Shown here: piece by piece, positions 54,153-62,932 of the stretch | How the letters are laid out: each line of letters opens with the position of its first letter | How positions within the stretch are numbered: the stretch's first letter is position 1 | Assembly: GCF_914271545.1 (NCBI RefSeq) | Contig: NZ_CAJZAH010000001.1 | Location: forward strand, 248,001-312,000 | Reading direction: 5' to 3' | Source of the DNA: Cupriavidus respiraculi | GTDB lineage: Bacteria > Pseudomonadota > Gammaproteobacteria > Burkholderiales > Burkholderiaceae | DNA: 64,000 nt | Position numbers and translations under genes: made by a program | The notes under the pieces: model-generated | What the model was told of the DNA's origin: nothing | The model's database searches: none | Seen by the model: the letters and a program-made list of their open reading frames with translations, nothing else

Positions 54153-55136
54153 ATGGACAAGGCGCGGGTACTGAGCCTCTTTCTGGGCGTGGTGCGCGCG
54201 AACAGCTTCCACCGGGCGGCCGTCGAGGCGGGCGTGACGCCGCAGGCCGTCAGCAAGGCGGTGCGTACGCTGGAGGCGGATCTGGGCGTGCGGCTGCTGC
54301 ACCGGACCACGCGCAAGCTGAGCCTGACGGCGGAAGGCGCGCGCCTGTTCGAACTCGCCGACCCGGGCATGCGCCAGCTCGATGAGGCCATGGAGCACGT
54401 GCGCCGCGGCAGGAGCGACAGCGAGGGCCTGATCCGGCTGACCGCGCCGCCGTCGATCGGCAGCCGTGTGCTGGTGCCGCTGATCAAGGCCTTCCGCGAC
54501 CTGCATCCGGCCACGCAATTCGACGTGGTGCTCAGCGACCTGTTCACCGACCTGGTGGCCGCGCGCATCGACGTGGGGTTCCGCGCGGGTTCGCAGCCCG
54601 GGCAGAACCTGGTGGCGCGGCGGCTGTGCGATCTGCCGCTGCTGATCTGCGCGGCGCCTTCCTACCTGGAGACCCATGGCACGCCGCGCAGCGCGGACGA
54701 GTTGATGGCCCATCGCTGCACCGCGTTCCGCCGTCCCGCCACGGGGCGCATCGTGCCGTGGGAGCTGCGCATCGACGGCGAACTCGTCTATCGCGAGATG
54801 CCCGCGGTGGTGACCTTCAACGATGTGGACGCCGAGGTCGAGGCCGTGCGCGCGGGCATCGGCATCGGCCAGCTTTCGGCCTACATGGTCCACGAGGATC
54901 TCGCGGCGGGCAGGCTCGTGACCCTGTTGCCGGAGCTCTGCGGCGGCGATGTCGGGCTGTACATGTACTACCCGCAACGCACGCATATGCCGGTGCGGGT
55001 GCGCCGGTTCATAGACTTCGTCGCCGAGGCCAGCCGCGGGGCGGAGGGCGGGTTGGCCCGGCTCGCCGCGCGCTCGGAAGCGCCCGCCGCCCGGGCCCGG
55101 CCGCGGCGCGCACGCCGCGACGCCCCGGGCGCCTAG
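54153..55136 (+). CDS. LysR-family transcriptional regulator with basic C-terminal tail
   Basis: This 327-residue LysR regulator has the HTH at residues about 3-62 (ARVLSLFLGVVRANSFHRAAVEAG, TPQAVSKAVRTLEADLGVRLLHRTTRKLSLT) and an effector domain from about residue 90 (GLIRLTAPPSIGSRVLVPLIKAF, VAARIDVGFRAGSQPG). Unlike the others in the window it carries an Ala/Arg/Pro-rich basic tail of some 35 residues after VRRFIDFVAEASRG. Its target is unclear: the divergent neighbour 401 bases away is a mechanosensitive channel, and zntB follows 74 bases downstream on the same strand. It may act on an unlinked gene. Confidence 0.9.
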   Translation: MDKARVLSLFLGVVRANSFHRAAVEAGVTPQAVSKAVRTLEADLGVRLLHRTTRKLSLTAEGARLFELADPGMRQLDEAMEHVRRGRSDSEGLIRLTAPPSIGSRVLVPLIKAFRDLHPATQFDVVLSDLFTDLVAARIDVGFRAGSQPGQNLVARRLCDLPLLICAAPSYLETHGTPRSADELMAHRCTAFRRPATGRIVPWELRIDGELVYREMPAVVTFNDVDAEVEAVRAGIGIGQLSAYMVHEDLAAGRLVTLLPELCGGDVGLYMYYPQRTHMPVRVRRFIDFVAEASRGAEGGLARLAARSEAPAARARPRRARRDAPGA

Positions 55137-55210
55137 GAGCCGCGCCGCCGCGCTGTCACGCCGCCGTCATCGCCGGCTGGTATCGTTGCCCGCTGCACAG
55201 CGGAGCGCGC

Positions 55211-56245
55211 ATGAATGCAGAACGTGTCGAGCCCGGCTATGGCTCGGACCCGGTCGGCCTGATCGCCGGCTATCACTTCAAGCCCGGACAGCCGGGCACC
55301 CCCATCGATTCCCATGCCGCGGCCGCCTGGCTCGGCGACGGCGCGCCCGGGCGCGGCGATGCCCCGGGGGAGTTCGTGTGGCTGCATTTCAATCTGGCGC
55401 ACAGCGCCTGCGAACGCTGGCTCAAGAGCCGGCTGGCGCTGCCCGACGATTTTTTCGAGGCGCTGCGCCAGGGCTCGCGCTCCACGCGCATCGAGCGGCT
55501 GGACGAGGCGCTGCTGGCCGTGGTCAACGATGTCATCTACAACTTTGGCGTGGCGTCGAACGACGTCGCCACGATGTGGGCGTGCGCGGACCGCCGCCTG
55601 CTCGTCACCGCGCGGCCCAAGCCGCTGCGCGCGGTGGACAAGCTGCGCGCAGCGGTGCGGGCGGGCGAGGCGTTCCGCTCGCCGTTCGCGCTGGTCGTGC
55701 ACCTGCTGCGCGACCAGGCCGACGTGCTGGTGCAGATCGTGCGCGAGACCAGCGTCGGCGTCGATCGCATCGAGGACCAGCTGCTCGCGCAGCGGCTGCT
55801 GGGCAATCGCGCGGAACTGGGCACCATGCGGCGGGCGCTGGTGCGGCTGCAACGGCTGCTGGCGCCCGAGCCCGGCGCGCTGTTCCGGCTGCTGAACAAG
55901 GCGCCGCCGTGGCTGCAGGAGGCCGACCTGCAGGAGCTGCGCGAGGCGACCGAGGAATTCTCGCTGGTGCTGGCCGATCTGGCCGGACTGGTCGAGCGCA
56001 TCAAGCTGCTGCAGGAAGAGCTCGCGGCGGCGGTCAACGAGCAGACCAACCGCACGCTGTTCACGCTGACGCTGGTCACGGTGCTGGCGCTGCCGATCAA
56101 TATCGTGGCCGGTTTCTTCGGCATGAACGTCGGCGGCATTCCGTTCGCCGACCACCCGCACGGATTCTGGGTACTGGTGGCGCTGGTGGCAGGTTTCAGT
56201 GCCCTGGCGGGGCGGCTGGCATTTCGCCGGCGCGATGGACGCTAG
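55211..56245 (+). CDS. zntB: Zinc transporter ZntB (CorA-type)
   Basis: This 344-residue inner-membrane protein belongs to the CorA metal ion transporter family and is closest to ZntB. The cytosolic domain (about 1-285) is rich in Leu/Arg helices (EEFSLVLADLAGLVERIKLLQEELAAAVNEQTNRTLF). Two C-terminal helices frame the pore signature GMN at 304-306 in FFGMNVGGIPF, as in ZntB orthologues with MNVGGIP. It forms pentamers and moves zinc, probably with protons. The last 50 bases overlap the convergent MFS gene. The start at 55211 is the first ATG of the conserved region. Confidence 0.9.
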   Translation: MNAERVEPGYGSDPVGLIAGYHFKPGQPGTPIDSHAAAAWLGDGAPGRGDAPGEFVWLHFNLAHSACERWLKSRLALPDDFFEALRQGSRSTRIERLDEALLAVVNDVIYNFGVASNDVATMWACADRRLLVTARPKPLRAVDKLRAAVRAGEAFRSPFALVVHLLRDQADVLVQIVRETSVGVDRIEDQLLAQRLLGNRAELGTMRRALVRLQRLLAPEPGALFRLLNKAPPWLQEADLQELREATEEFSLVLADLAGLVERIKLLQEELAAAVNEQTNRTLFTLTLVTVLALPINIVAGFFGMNVGGIPFADHPHGFWVLVALVAGFSALAGRLAFRRRDGR

Positions 56246-57464
56246 CGGTTGTCGCGGGCATCCACCGGAGCGTCAGGGCCCAGAACGCCAGCGCCAGCGC
56301 ACTCACGGCCGCGCCGAGCGCGCACACGCCGGACCAGCCCGCAGACGCATACGCCGCCGTCGCCAGAATGGCGCCGAGCCCGCTGCCGGCCGCGTAGAAC
56401 AGCATGTAGGCCCCGATCAGCCGGCTGTGCGCGCCGGCATGGGCGCGCAGGATCAGGCTCTGGTTGGTCACGTGGATGGCTTGTCCGCCGAGGTCCAGCA
56501 TCAGGATGCCGATGGCCAGCGCCCACAACGACGAGGGCAGCCAGGACAGCGGCAGCCATGCGGCCAGCAGCAGGAGCAGGGCGCCGGCGCTGGTCCGTTG
56601 CGCGAGCCCCCGGTCGGCCCAGGCGCCGGCGCGCATGGCGGCAAGCGCCCCGGCCGCGCCGACGAGGCCAAAGGCTCCTACCGCCGTATGCGACAGGCCG
56701 TGCGGCGGCGCGGTGAGCGGAAAGACCAGCGCACTCCAGAAGATATTGAAGGCGGCGAACATCAGCAGCGCGATGACGCCGCGCACCTGCAGCACCCGGT
56801 CCCGCGCGAGCAGCGCGAACATCGAGGCCAGCAGGCGGCGATAGGGCAGCGGCTCGCCGGCGCGCGGCTGCGCCGGCAGGCGCCACCACAGCGCCACGGC
56901 CAGCAGCAGCATGGCACCGGCCGAGGCGAGGTAGACGCCGTGCCATCCCGCCACGTCCGCGATGGCACCGGCGACGACGCGCGCCAGCAGCAGGCCGACG
57001 AACACGCCGCCCTGCGCGGCGCCGACCACGCGGCCGCGCTCGGCGGGCATGGCAGCCGCGGCGGCGCAGGCGATCAGCCCCTGCGTCATCGCCGTGCCGA
57101 GCAGCCCCACCGCCAGCATGCCGGCCAGCAGCATCCGTGGCGAGCGGGCGTCCGCCACCACCAGCAACGCCACGGCGAGCGCCGCCAGCTGCATCAGCAG
57201 CAGGCGCCGGCGCTCCATGCGGTCGCCCAGCGGCACCAGCAGCAGCAAGGCGAGCGCACTGCCGGCCTGGGTCGCGGTTACGACGCCGCCGATCGTCGCG
57301 CGGGACACGCCGAAGTCGGCGGCCACGATATCGAGCAGCGGTTGCGCGTAGTAGACGTTGGCCACGGACAGCCCGCACGCGAGCGCGAACAGGGCGACCA
57401 GGCCGCGCGACATCGCGGATAGGGTGGGCCCGGTGCGGGCGATGGCCGTGGGGACGGAATCCAT
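56196..57464 (-). CDS. MFS transporter (YnfM-like, DHA1 type)
   Basis: This 422-residue membrane protein has about 12 helices and the MFS markers LPLGDRMERRRLLL (A-motif, between TM2 and TM3) and NVYYAQPLLDIVAADFGVSRATIGGVVTATQAGSALALL, characteristic of YnfM/ArabEF-type exporters. It likely removes a small organic molecule with proton antiport. ATG 57464 is preferred because GGAG lies six bases before it; an ATG four codons upstream is possible. It is divergent from an HxlR repressor across a 66-base nested palindrome, a strong sign of regulation. Its C-terminus overlaps zntB by 50 bases, tail to tail. Confidence 0.9.
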   Translation of the reverse strand: MDSVPTAIARTGPTLSAMSRGLVALFALACGLSVANVYYAQPLLDIVAADFGVSRATIGGVVTATQAGSALALLLLVPLGDRMERRRLLLMQLAALAVALLVVADARSPRMLLAGMLAVGLLGTAMTQGLIACAAAAAMPAERGRVVGAAQGGVFVGLLLARVVAGAIADVAGWHGVYLASAGAMLLLAVALWWRLPAQPRAGEPLPYRRLLASMFALLARDRVLQVRGVIALLMFAAFNIFWSALVFPLTAPPHGLSHTAVGAFGLVGAAGALAAMRAGAWADRGLAQRTSAGALLLLLAAWLPLSWLPSSLWALAIGILMLDLGGQAIHVTNQSLILRAHAGAHSRLIGAYMLFYAAGSGLGAILATAAYASAGWSGVCALGAAVSALALAFWALTLRWMPATTASVHRAGEMPAAPPGH

Positions 57465-57472
57465 GTTGCACT

Positions 57473-57538
57473 CCATGTGGTTGCAAATCGAAACCGGTTG
57501 GAGCGTAAGGCAACTGGTTTTAGAATGCAACCACTTGG
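57473..57538. promoter_or_regulatory. Nested palindromic operator between MFS and HxlR genes
   Basis: Outer arms CCATGTGGTTGCA (57473-57485) and TGCAACCACTTGG (57526-57538) pair at 12 of 13 positions. Inner arms AAACCGGTTG (57491-57500) and CAACTGGTTT (57511-57520) pair at 9 of 10. Both pairs are centred on exactly the same point (57505.5). HxlR dimers bind such sites, so this likely controls both divergent genes. Confidence 0.7.
57498..57526 (+). promoter_or_regulatory. Candidate sigma-70 promoter for the HxlR gene
   Basis: TTGGAG (57498-57503) and TAGAAT (57521-57526) are 17 bases apart and lie within the nested palindrome, so the bound regulator would compete with RNA polymerase. The HxlR start codon is about 60 bases downstream. 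Confidence 0.5.
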
Positions 57539-57587
57539 AGGAGCGGGTCATTGGCGCCCGCGGCGGCGGCAAGCAGAGGAGAACGCG

Positions 57588-58034
57588 ATGAGCAAGCGCA
57601 GGAGCCTGATGGAAGAACCATGCCCGGTGGCGCGCTCGGTGGACGTGCTGGGCGACCGCTGGACGCTGCTGATCGTGCGCGACGCCTTCGACGGCACCCG
57701 CCGCTTCGGCGATTTCCAGCGCAGCCTGGGCGTGGCGCGCAACGTGCTGGCCGACCGGCTGCGCCGCCTGACGGAGGCCGGCGTGCTGACCGTGCAGCCG
57801 GCCTCGGATGGCACCAGCTACCAGGAATACGTGCTGACGCCCGCGGGCCGGGCGCTGTTCCCGGTCGTGGTGGCGCTGCGCCAGTGGGGCGAAGGCCAGC
57901 TGTTCGCCAGGGGCGAAGCGCATTCGCGCCTGCTCGATACGGCGGTCAGCAAGCCAGTGCCGGCGATGGTGCCGCGCGGGTTGGACGGACGGCCGCTGAC
58001 CCCTGAAGACACGGTGGTGCGCAAGGTCCGGTAG
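57588..58034 (+). CDS. HxlR-family transcriptional regulator
   Basis: This 148-residue protein is an HxlR-type (MarR-fold) regulator. The winged helix contains CPVARSVDVLGDRWTLLIVRDAFDGTRRFGDFQRSLGVARNVLADRLRRLTEAGVL, the defining block of the family, with the Cys12 position used as redox sensor in members such as HypR and YodB. A C-terminal extension follows (AVSKPVPAMVPRGLDGRPLTPEDT). GAGGAGA precedes the ATG at 57588. It is divergent from an MFS transporter across the nested palindrome and very probably represses it until an electrophile or quinone arrives. Confidence 0.93.
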   Translation: MSKRRSLMEEPCPVARSVDVLGDRWTLLIVRDAFDGTRRFGDFQRSLGVARNVLADRLRRLTEAGVLTVQPASDGTSYQEYVLTPAGRALFPVVVALRQWGEGQLFARGEAHSRLLDTAVSKPVPAMVPRGLDGRPLTPEDTVVRKVR

Positions 58035-58049
58035 CGCGAGGGAACCGCG

Positions 58050-58958
58050 TCAGGCGGCGTCGGGTGCCGCAGGCGCGTCGCGTCCGGCTTGGCCCTTGAC
58101 CCATTGCAGGAACGCCGCCACGGGCGGCCGCCTGGCATGGCGGGCGGGGTACACCGCGAAATGCGCCTTCACCCGGATGGCGCGATCCATGCCGAACACG
58201 GGGATCAGCTTGCGCTCGGCCAGATGCTGGTTTGCGATGGTCGCGCTTTCCAGCGCCACGCCAAGGCCCTGCGTCGCCGCATCCAATGCCATCTGCGCGC
58301 GGTCGAAGCGCAGTCCATACCGGTCCGGCGCGCGCCGGTCGCTATGGGCGGCGAACCAGTCCGCCCACTGCACCACGCTGACCGTGCTCTGGATCAGCGG
58401 CACCGACAGCAGGTCCGGCACGCGCCGCAGCCGGTTCTGCTGCACGAACGCCGGGCTGGCCAGCGGCAGGATCCTTTCCTCGAACAGCGCCTCGACCTCC
58501 AGGTCCGGCCACTGCGGCACGCCATAGCGGATGTCGATGTCGGCCTGGCCCAGCGCGAAATCGCTGGGCGTATGGGCTGCCGACAGATTGAGCGAGATAT
58601 CCGGATGGGCCCGCGCGAAATCGGCCAGCCGCGGCATCAGCCACAGGCTGGCGATGCTGGGCGCCGAATGCAGGTACAGGCTGTTGCTCACGCCCTGCTG
58701 CAAGTCGTCGGTGGCCGCCGATAGCGCGGAGAGGGCGCCGCCCACCCGCGTCAGATAGCCTTCGCCGGCCGCGCTCAGCCGCACCCCGTGCGCGCTGCGC
58801 TCGAACAGTCTCACGCCCAGATGGGACTCGAGCCGGGAAATCTGGTGGCTGACCGCGGAGGCGGTCAAGTGCAGCTCGGCCGCCGCGAGCGCAAAGCTGC
58901 GGCGCCGCGCGACGGCTTCGAAGGCGAGCAGATTGGCGACAGGCGGGATCGAAGGCAT
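58050..58958 (-). CDS. LysR-family transcriptional regulator (GcvA-like)
   Basis: This 302-residue LysR regulator resembles GcvA. The HTH is in residues about 5-66 ([57 protein letters not shown]), and the effector domain contains LYLHSAPSIASLWLMPRLADFARAHPDISLNLSA and QADIDIRYGVPQWP. It is divergent from the SDR-TRAP-transketolase operon starting at 59238, with repeated GGATGTCA elements immediately before its start codon, and is the obvious candidate to regulate that operon. It converges with the HxlR gene 15 bases away. Confidence 0.92.
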   Translation of the reverse strand: MPSIPPVANLLAFEAVARRRSFALAAAELHLTASAVSHQISRLESHLGVRLFERSAHGVRLSAAGEGYLTRVGGALSALSAATDDLQQGVSNSLYLHSAPSIASLWLMPRLADFARAHPDISLNLSAAHTPSDFALGQADIDIRYGVPQWPDLEVEALFEERILPLASPAFVQQNRLRRVPDLLSVPLIQSTVSVVQWADWFAAHSDRRAPDRYGLRFDRAQMALDAATQGLGVALESATIANQHLAERKLIPVFGMDRAIRVKAHFAVYPARHARRPPVAAFLQWVKGQAGRDAPAAPDAA

Positions 58959-58967
58959 CGGCGTTTT

Positions 58968-58994
58968 CCTAGGATGTCAGGATGTCATCTTAGG
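58968..58994. promoter_or_regulatory. Repeat cluster in front of the GcvA-like LysR gene
   Basis: GGATGTCA occurs twice in tandem (58972-58979 and 58980-58987). CCTAGGATG (58968-58976) and CATCTTAGG (58986-58994) pair at 8 of 9 positions. The cluster begins nine bases upstream of the LysR start and is a likely autoregulatory or shared binding site. Confidence 0.5.
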
Positions 58995-59237
58995 CTGAAA
59001 ACATATCCCTTGTCGTCATGCCGAGCCCGACCAACAATGCACACAACGAAAACAAGGAGACAGGGCACGGCAGCGCTACGCCGCCGCTCCCGGAGCCGGC
59101 ACCGCCGGCCTGGGGAATACCCGCGCCCACCGCCCGCGCCCATCGTCTCCGACTTCGCCACGCATTGGCCCACGCCACGCCGTGCCGAGGCGCGTCTCGC
59201 GCCCGGACGGCTCACTGTCGACAGGAGACGAAATCCC

Positions 59238-59987
59238 ATGCTGCTTACCAACAAGGTTGCCGTGATCACCGGCGCCGCCGGCCCCAACGGTCTCGGCTTT
59301 GCCACCGCCCGGCTGATGGCCGCCCATGGCGCCACCGTCGTCGTGCTGGATCTCGCGCAGGCCGAGCCCGCCGCCGCAGCTGCCCGCATCGGCGCCGGCC
59401 ATCTGGGCCTGGTGGCCGACGTCACCGACCGCGCCTCCTGCGACGCCGCCATCGAGGCCGTCCTGGGCAAGCTCGGCCGCGTGGATATCCTGGTCAACAA
59501 CGCGGGCATCACCCAGCCCCGCAAGATCGTCGACATCTCGGCAAGCGACTACGACGCCGTGCTGGACGTGAGCCTGCGCGGCACGCTGCAGATGTCGCAG
59601 GCCGTCATTCCCGCCATGCAGCGCCAGCGCAGCGGCTCGATCATCTGCATCTCGTCGGTATCGGCACAGCGGGGCGGCGGCATTCTGGGCGGACCCCACT
59701 ATTCCGCGGCAAAAGCCGGGGTGCTGGGCCTTGCGCGGGCGATGGCCCGCGAGCTTGGCGGCGATGCGATCCGCGTCAACTGCATCACGCCGGGACTGAT
59801 CGCCACCGACATCAGCAAGGGGAAGCTGACCGAGGAGCGCAAGGCGGAGATCGCGGAGACGATCCCGCTGGGGCGGCTGGGCGACGCGGCCGACGTGGCC
59901 GGCGCCTGCCTGTTCCTGGCGAGCGACCTGTCCGGCTATTGCACCGGCATCACGCTCGACGTCAACGGCGGCATGCTGATTCACTAG
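59238..59987 (+). CDS. SDR-family oxidoreductase of the TRAP/transketolase operon
   Basis: This 249-residue classical SDR has a longer cofactor loop than usual, TGAAGPNGLGFATARLMA, with NNAGITQPRK, the catalytic Ser in CISSVSAQRGGG and Tyr-Lys in YSAAKAGVLGLARAMARELG. VNCITPGLIATDISKG and CTGITLDVNGGMLIH complete the fold. It should oxidise a hydroxyl group of a polyol or hydroxy acid. CAGGAG lies upstream of the ATG at 59238. It is the first gene of an operon with dctPQM and a two-subunit transketolase, so its product may be the keto sugar that the transketolase cleaves. Confidence 0.9.
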   Translation: MLLTNKVAVITGAAGPNGLGFATARLMAAHGATVVVLDLAQAEPAAAAARIGAGHLGLVADVTDRASCDAAIEAVLGKLGRVDILVNNAGITQPRKIVDISASDYDAVLDVSLRGTLQMSQAVIPAMQRQRSGSIICISSVSAQRGGGILGGPHYSAAKAGVLGLARAMARELGGDAIRVNCITPGLIATDISKGKLTEERKAEIAETIPLGRLGDAADVAGACLFLASDLSGYCTGITLDVNGGMLIH

Positions 59988-60045
59988 CACGCCGGTCCTC
60001 TGACAAACCGCAGGCAAAAACACAACAACCAAGGAGACAACCACC

Positions 60046-61041
60046 ATGAACCGAACATTCTTCCCAGGCAAGCTGGCGGCATTGGCGACGGGCGCGCTGC
60101 TGGCATTGCCGCTCGGCGCGCAGGCGCAGGCGGTCAAGCTCACGCTGGGCCACGGTGCGGCGCCGGGCAATCCCCGCCACGAGGCCTCCGTCAAGTTCGC
60201 CGAAGCGGTCAAGGCCAAGTCCGGCGGCCGCATCCACGTGCAGGTCGCGCCGTCGGCCCAGCTCGGCGACGACGCGGCGATGCTGACGGCGCTGCGCACG
60301 GGCGCGCTGGACATCTCCGCCAACTCGCAGGGCGCGGTCTCCGCCGCGGTGCCAGAGTACGCGGCCTACGGCATGCCGTTTCTCTTCACCAAGTCCGCCG
60401 ATGCGTTCAAGCTGCTGGACGGACCGCTCGGCAGGGAGCTGTCGGACAAATCGGCGGCGAAAGGCATGGTTGTGCTGGGCTATTGGGACAACGGCATCCG
60501 CCACATGACCAACAACCGGCGCCCCATCAAAAAGGTCGAGGACATGAAGGGCCTGAAGATGCGGACGCCGCCGGATGCCGTGCTGGTCGACATCATGCAG
60601 GCGCTGGGCGCCGAGGCGCAGCAGATCAAGTTCGCCGAACTGTACGTGGCGCTGCAGCAGGGCGTCGTGGACGGACAGGAGAACCCGCTGGTGAACATCC
60701 ACGCCAGCAAGTTGTACGAGGTGCAGAAGCATCTGGCACTGACCGGCCACATGTTCCAGATGACGCCGTTCGTGATGAGCAAGCGCACCTGGGACCGCCT
60801 GTCCGAGGCGGACCGCAAGGCCGTGACCGAGGCCGCCGCCGAGGCCACCGCGCTGCAGCGCAAGCTGACGCAGGACTCCGACGACAAGACGCTGGCCGAG
60901 CTGAAGGCCAAGGGCATGCAGGTGACCGACGTAGACAAGGCCGCCTTCCAGAAGGCTACCGCGGGCGTCGATGCGAAATGGGCCGCCACGCCGATCGGAC
61001 CCTATGTGAAAAAGGTCATCGCGGCCGCCCGCACCCACTGA
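60046..61041 (+). CDS. dctP: TRAP transporter solute-binding protein DctP
   Basis: This 331-residue protein is a TRAP-type periplasmic receptor. A Sec signal (LAALATGALLALPLGAQAQ) is followed by LTLGHGAAPGNPRHEASVKFAEAVKAKSGGRI, VAPSAQLGDDAAML, PFLFTKSADAF and the carboxylate-binding Arg in GLKMRTPPDAV, then QQGVVDGQENP. It should bind an organic acid or sugar acid in the periplasm and deliver it to DctQM. AAGGAG precedes the ATG, 58 bases after the SDR stop. The Arg suggests the solute carries a carboxylate. Confidence 0.93.
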   Translation: MNRTFFPGKLAALATGALLALPLGAQAQAVKLTLGHGAAPGNPRHEASVKFAEAVKAKSGGRIHVQVAPSAQLGDDAAMLTALRTGALDISANSQGAVSAAVPEYAAYGMPFLFTKSADAFKLLDGPLGRELSDKSAAKGMVVLGYWDNGIRHMTNNRRPIKKVEDMKGLKMRTPPDAVLVDIMQALGAEAQQIKFAELYVALQQGVVDGQENPLVNIHASKLYEVQKHLALTGHMFQMTPFVMSKRTWDRLSEADRKAVTEAAAEATALQRKLTQDSDDKTLAELKAKGMQVTDVDKAAFQKATAGVDAKWAATPIGPYVKKVIAAARTH

Positions 61042-61094
61042 TCCGTCGCGACGCGCGCCGCGGCATGGCCGCGGGCGCAGTCCTGGAGACTGCC

Positions 61095-61607
61095 ATGAAT
61101 ATCCTCGAACGCGTCGTCGTCGGCGTCTGCCGCGGCGTGCTGTGGCTCAGTACGCTCGTCATCTTCCTGATCCTGAGTGCCAACACGGTTCTGCGCTATG
61201 CGACCGGCACGAGCCTGCAATGGGCCAACGAAGTGCCGGAGCTGCTGTTTCCCTGGCTGGTAATGGCGGGCGTGGTGCTTGCCGCCGCGCACGGCGCGCA
61301 TATCACCACGTCCTTCCTGATGGATGCGGTGCCCGCGGCAGTGCGCCGCGTCGTTGGCGCGCTGGGCTGGCTCGCCGTTGCCGCGCTGTACGGGACGCTT
61401 GCCATCGCGACCGTCCGCATGCTCGAGATCGTGCACGACGAGAAGTCGCCGATCCTGCAGGTACCCGGCTCGATCACCTACGGTTGCGTGGCCGGCGGCA
61501 TGGTCCTGCTGGCGCTACTCGCGCTCCAGTCCGCATGGAAGGCGTGGAATCCCGCGCCGCAACCGGCCGATACGGCCGAGCCGACCGTGCCTGCCGCCCA
61601 CTGGTAA
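61095..61607 (+). CDS. dctQ: TRAP transporter small permease DctQ
   Basis: This 170-residue protein has four membrane segments and the TRAP small subunit pattern: VLWLSTLVIFLILSANTVLRYATGTSLQWANEVPELLFPWLVMAGVVLAA, followed by AHGAHITTSFLMDAVP. It pairs with DctM in the inner membrane and uses the sodium gradient. TGGAG precedes the ATG at 61095. It follows dctP by 53 bases and dctM begins 27 bases later, giving an intact dctPQM set. Confidence 0.92.
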   Translation: MNILERVVVGVCRGVLWLSTLVIFLILSANTVLRYATGTSLQWANEVPELLFPWLVMAGVVLAAAHGAHITTSFLMDAVPAAVRRVVGALGWLAVAALYGTLAIATVRMLEIVHDEKSPILQVPGSITYGCVAGGMVLLALLALQSAWKAWNPAPQPADTAEPTVPAAHW

Positions 61608-61634
61608 GCGGCCCATCCTTCCCGGAGTCAAGCC

Positions 61635-62894
61635 ATGAGTGCCCTGATCCTTGTCGTTTTCATGGGCGCGGCCGTTGCCGCCGTGCCGATTGCCCACGCG
61701 TTACTGATGGCGGCGATGGCGGCCGCCGCCACGTCCGATAGCGTGCCGCTCGATCTGCTGGTGCAGCAGATGGTGGCGCAGGTGCAGAGTTTTCCGCTGA
61801 TCGCCATTCCCTTCTTCATGCTGACCGGCACGTTGATGATGGGCGGCAAGCTCGGCGTCGCGCTGGTGGGCGTGCTGTCCACGCTGATCGGCCGTTACCA
61901 CGGCGGGCCGGCCCAGGTCGGCGTGCTGTCTTCCACGCTGTTCGGCGGCGTATCTGGCTCCGCGGTGGCCGATGCCTCGGCCATCGGCTCGCTGCTGATT
62001 CCCTGGCACAAGCGCCTCGGTTATCCCGCGGCATTCTCGGCCGCGACGCTGGCGTCGGCCGCCACCATCGACATCCTGATCCCGCCCTCGATCCCGATGA
62101 TCCTGTACGCACTGACGGCGAACGCCTCTATCGCGTCACTGTTCGTCGCCGGCGTGCTGCCGGGCGTGCTGATGTGCGGCGGCTTCATGCTGATGTGCTG
62201 GTGGGTAGGCAAGCGCCGCAACTTCCCGCGGGACACCACGCCCTTCGACCGCGTGGCCTTCCGGCGCCAGCTGATGTACGCCGCTCCGGCCATCCTGCTG
62301 CCGATCCTGATCGTGCTGTTCCTGCGCTTCGGCATCGCCACGCCGACCGAAGTGGCGGTGCTCTCCACGCTCTACGCCGGTGCGGTGTCCGCGGTGGTCT
62401 ATCGCGACCTCACGTTCAAGCGGCTCAACGATGCCATCGTCCACGCAGGCCTGGCCACCGGGGTCGTGCTGCTGGTCATCATGGCCTCGGCTGCCATCGG
62501 CTGGCTGCTCACGTTCGACCAGATGCCCAATGGCATCACCTCTTGGGTAGCCGAGAACGTCCATTCGGCCTGGCTGGTGATCCTGCTGATGAACCTGCTG
62601 ATGCTGTTCGTCGGCATGTTCATCGACCTGCCCGCTGCCGTGCTGTTGCTGACCCCGGTGTTCCTGCCGCTGGCGCAGAGCATCGGCATGGACCCGACCC
62701 AGCTCGGCGTGATGATGGTGGTCAACCTCGCCATCGGGCTCTATACACCGCCGGTCGGCACCACGCTGTTCATCACCAGCGCGCTGGCCAAGGTCAAGGT
62801 CGGTCAGACCGTGCGCGAGCTGGGGCCGTTCTACCTCGTCGCCTTCGGCGTGCTGGCCATCGTGTCCTACATCCCCGCGAGCATCCTGCGCTGA
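61635..62894 (+). CDS. dctM: TRAP transporter large permease DctM
   Basis: This 419-residue protein with about 12 helices is the TRAP large permease. Typical parts are IPFFMLTGTLMMGGKLGVALVGVLSTLIGRYHGGPAQVGVLSSTLFGGVSGSAVADASAIGS, LIPPSIPMILYALTANASIASLFVAGVLPG and a C-terminal GLYTPPVGTTLFITSALAKVKVGQTVRELGPF. It forms the transport pathway for a sodium-coupled uptake of the DctP ligand. CGGAGTC precedes the ATG. It lies between dctQ and the transketolase genes, 38 bases before the latter. Confidence 0.94.
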   Translation: MSALILVVFMGAAVAAVPIAHALLMAAMAAAATSDSVPLDLLVQQMVAQVQSFPLIAIPFFMLTGTLMMGGKLGVALVGVLSTLIGRYHGGPAQVGVLSSTLFGGVSGSAVADASAIGSLLIPWHKRLGYPAAFSAATLASAATIDILIPPSIPMILYALTANASIASLFVAGVLPGVLMCGGFMLMCWWVGKRRNFPRDTTPFDRVAFRRQLMYAAPAILLPILIVLFLRFGIATPTEVAVLSTLYAGAVSAVVYRDLTFKRLNDAIVHAGLATGVVLLVIMASAAIGWLLTFDQMPNGITSWVAENVHSAWLVILLMNLLMLFVGMFIDLPAAVLLLTPVFLPLAQSIGMDPTQLGVMMVVNLAIGLYTPPVGTTLFITSALAKVKVGQTVRELGPFYLVAFGVLAIVSYIPASILR

Positions 62895-62932
62895 GGCGCG
62901 TTGCGGAACCCATTTACCCCAAGGAGAATGCC

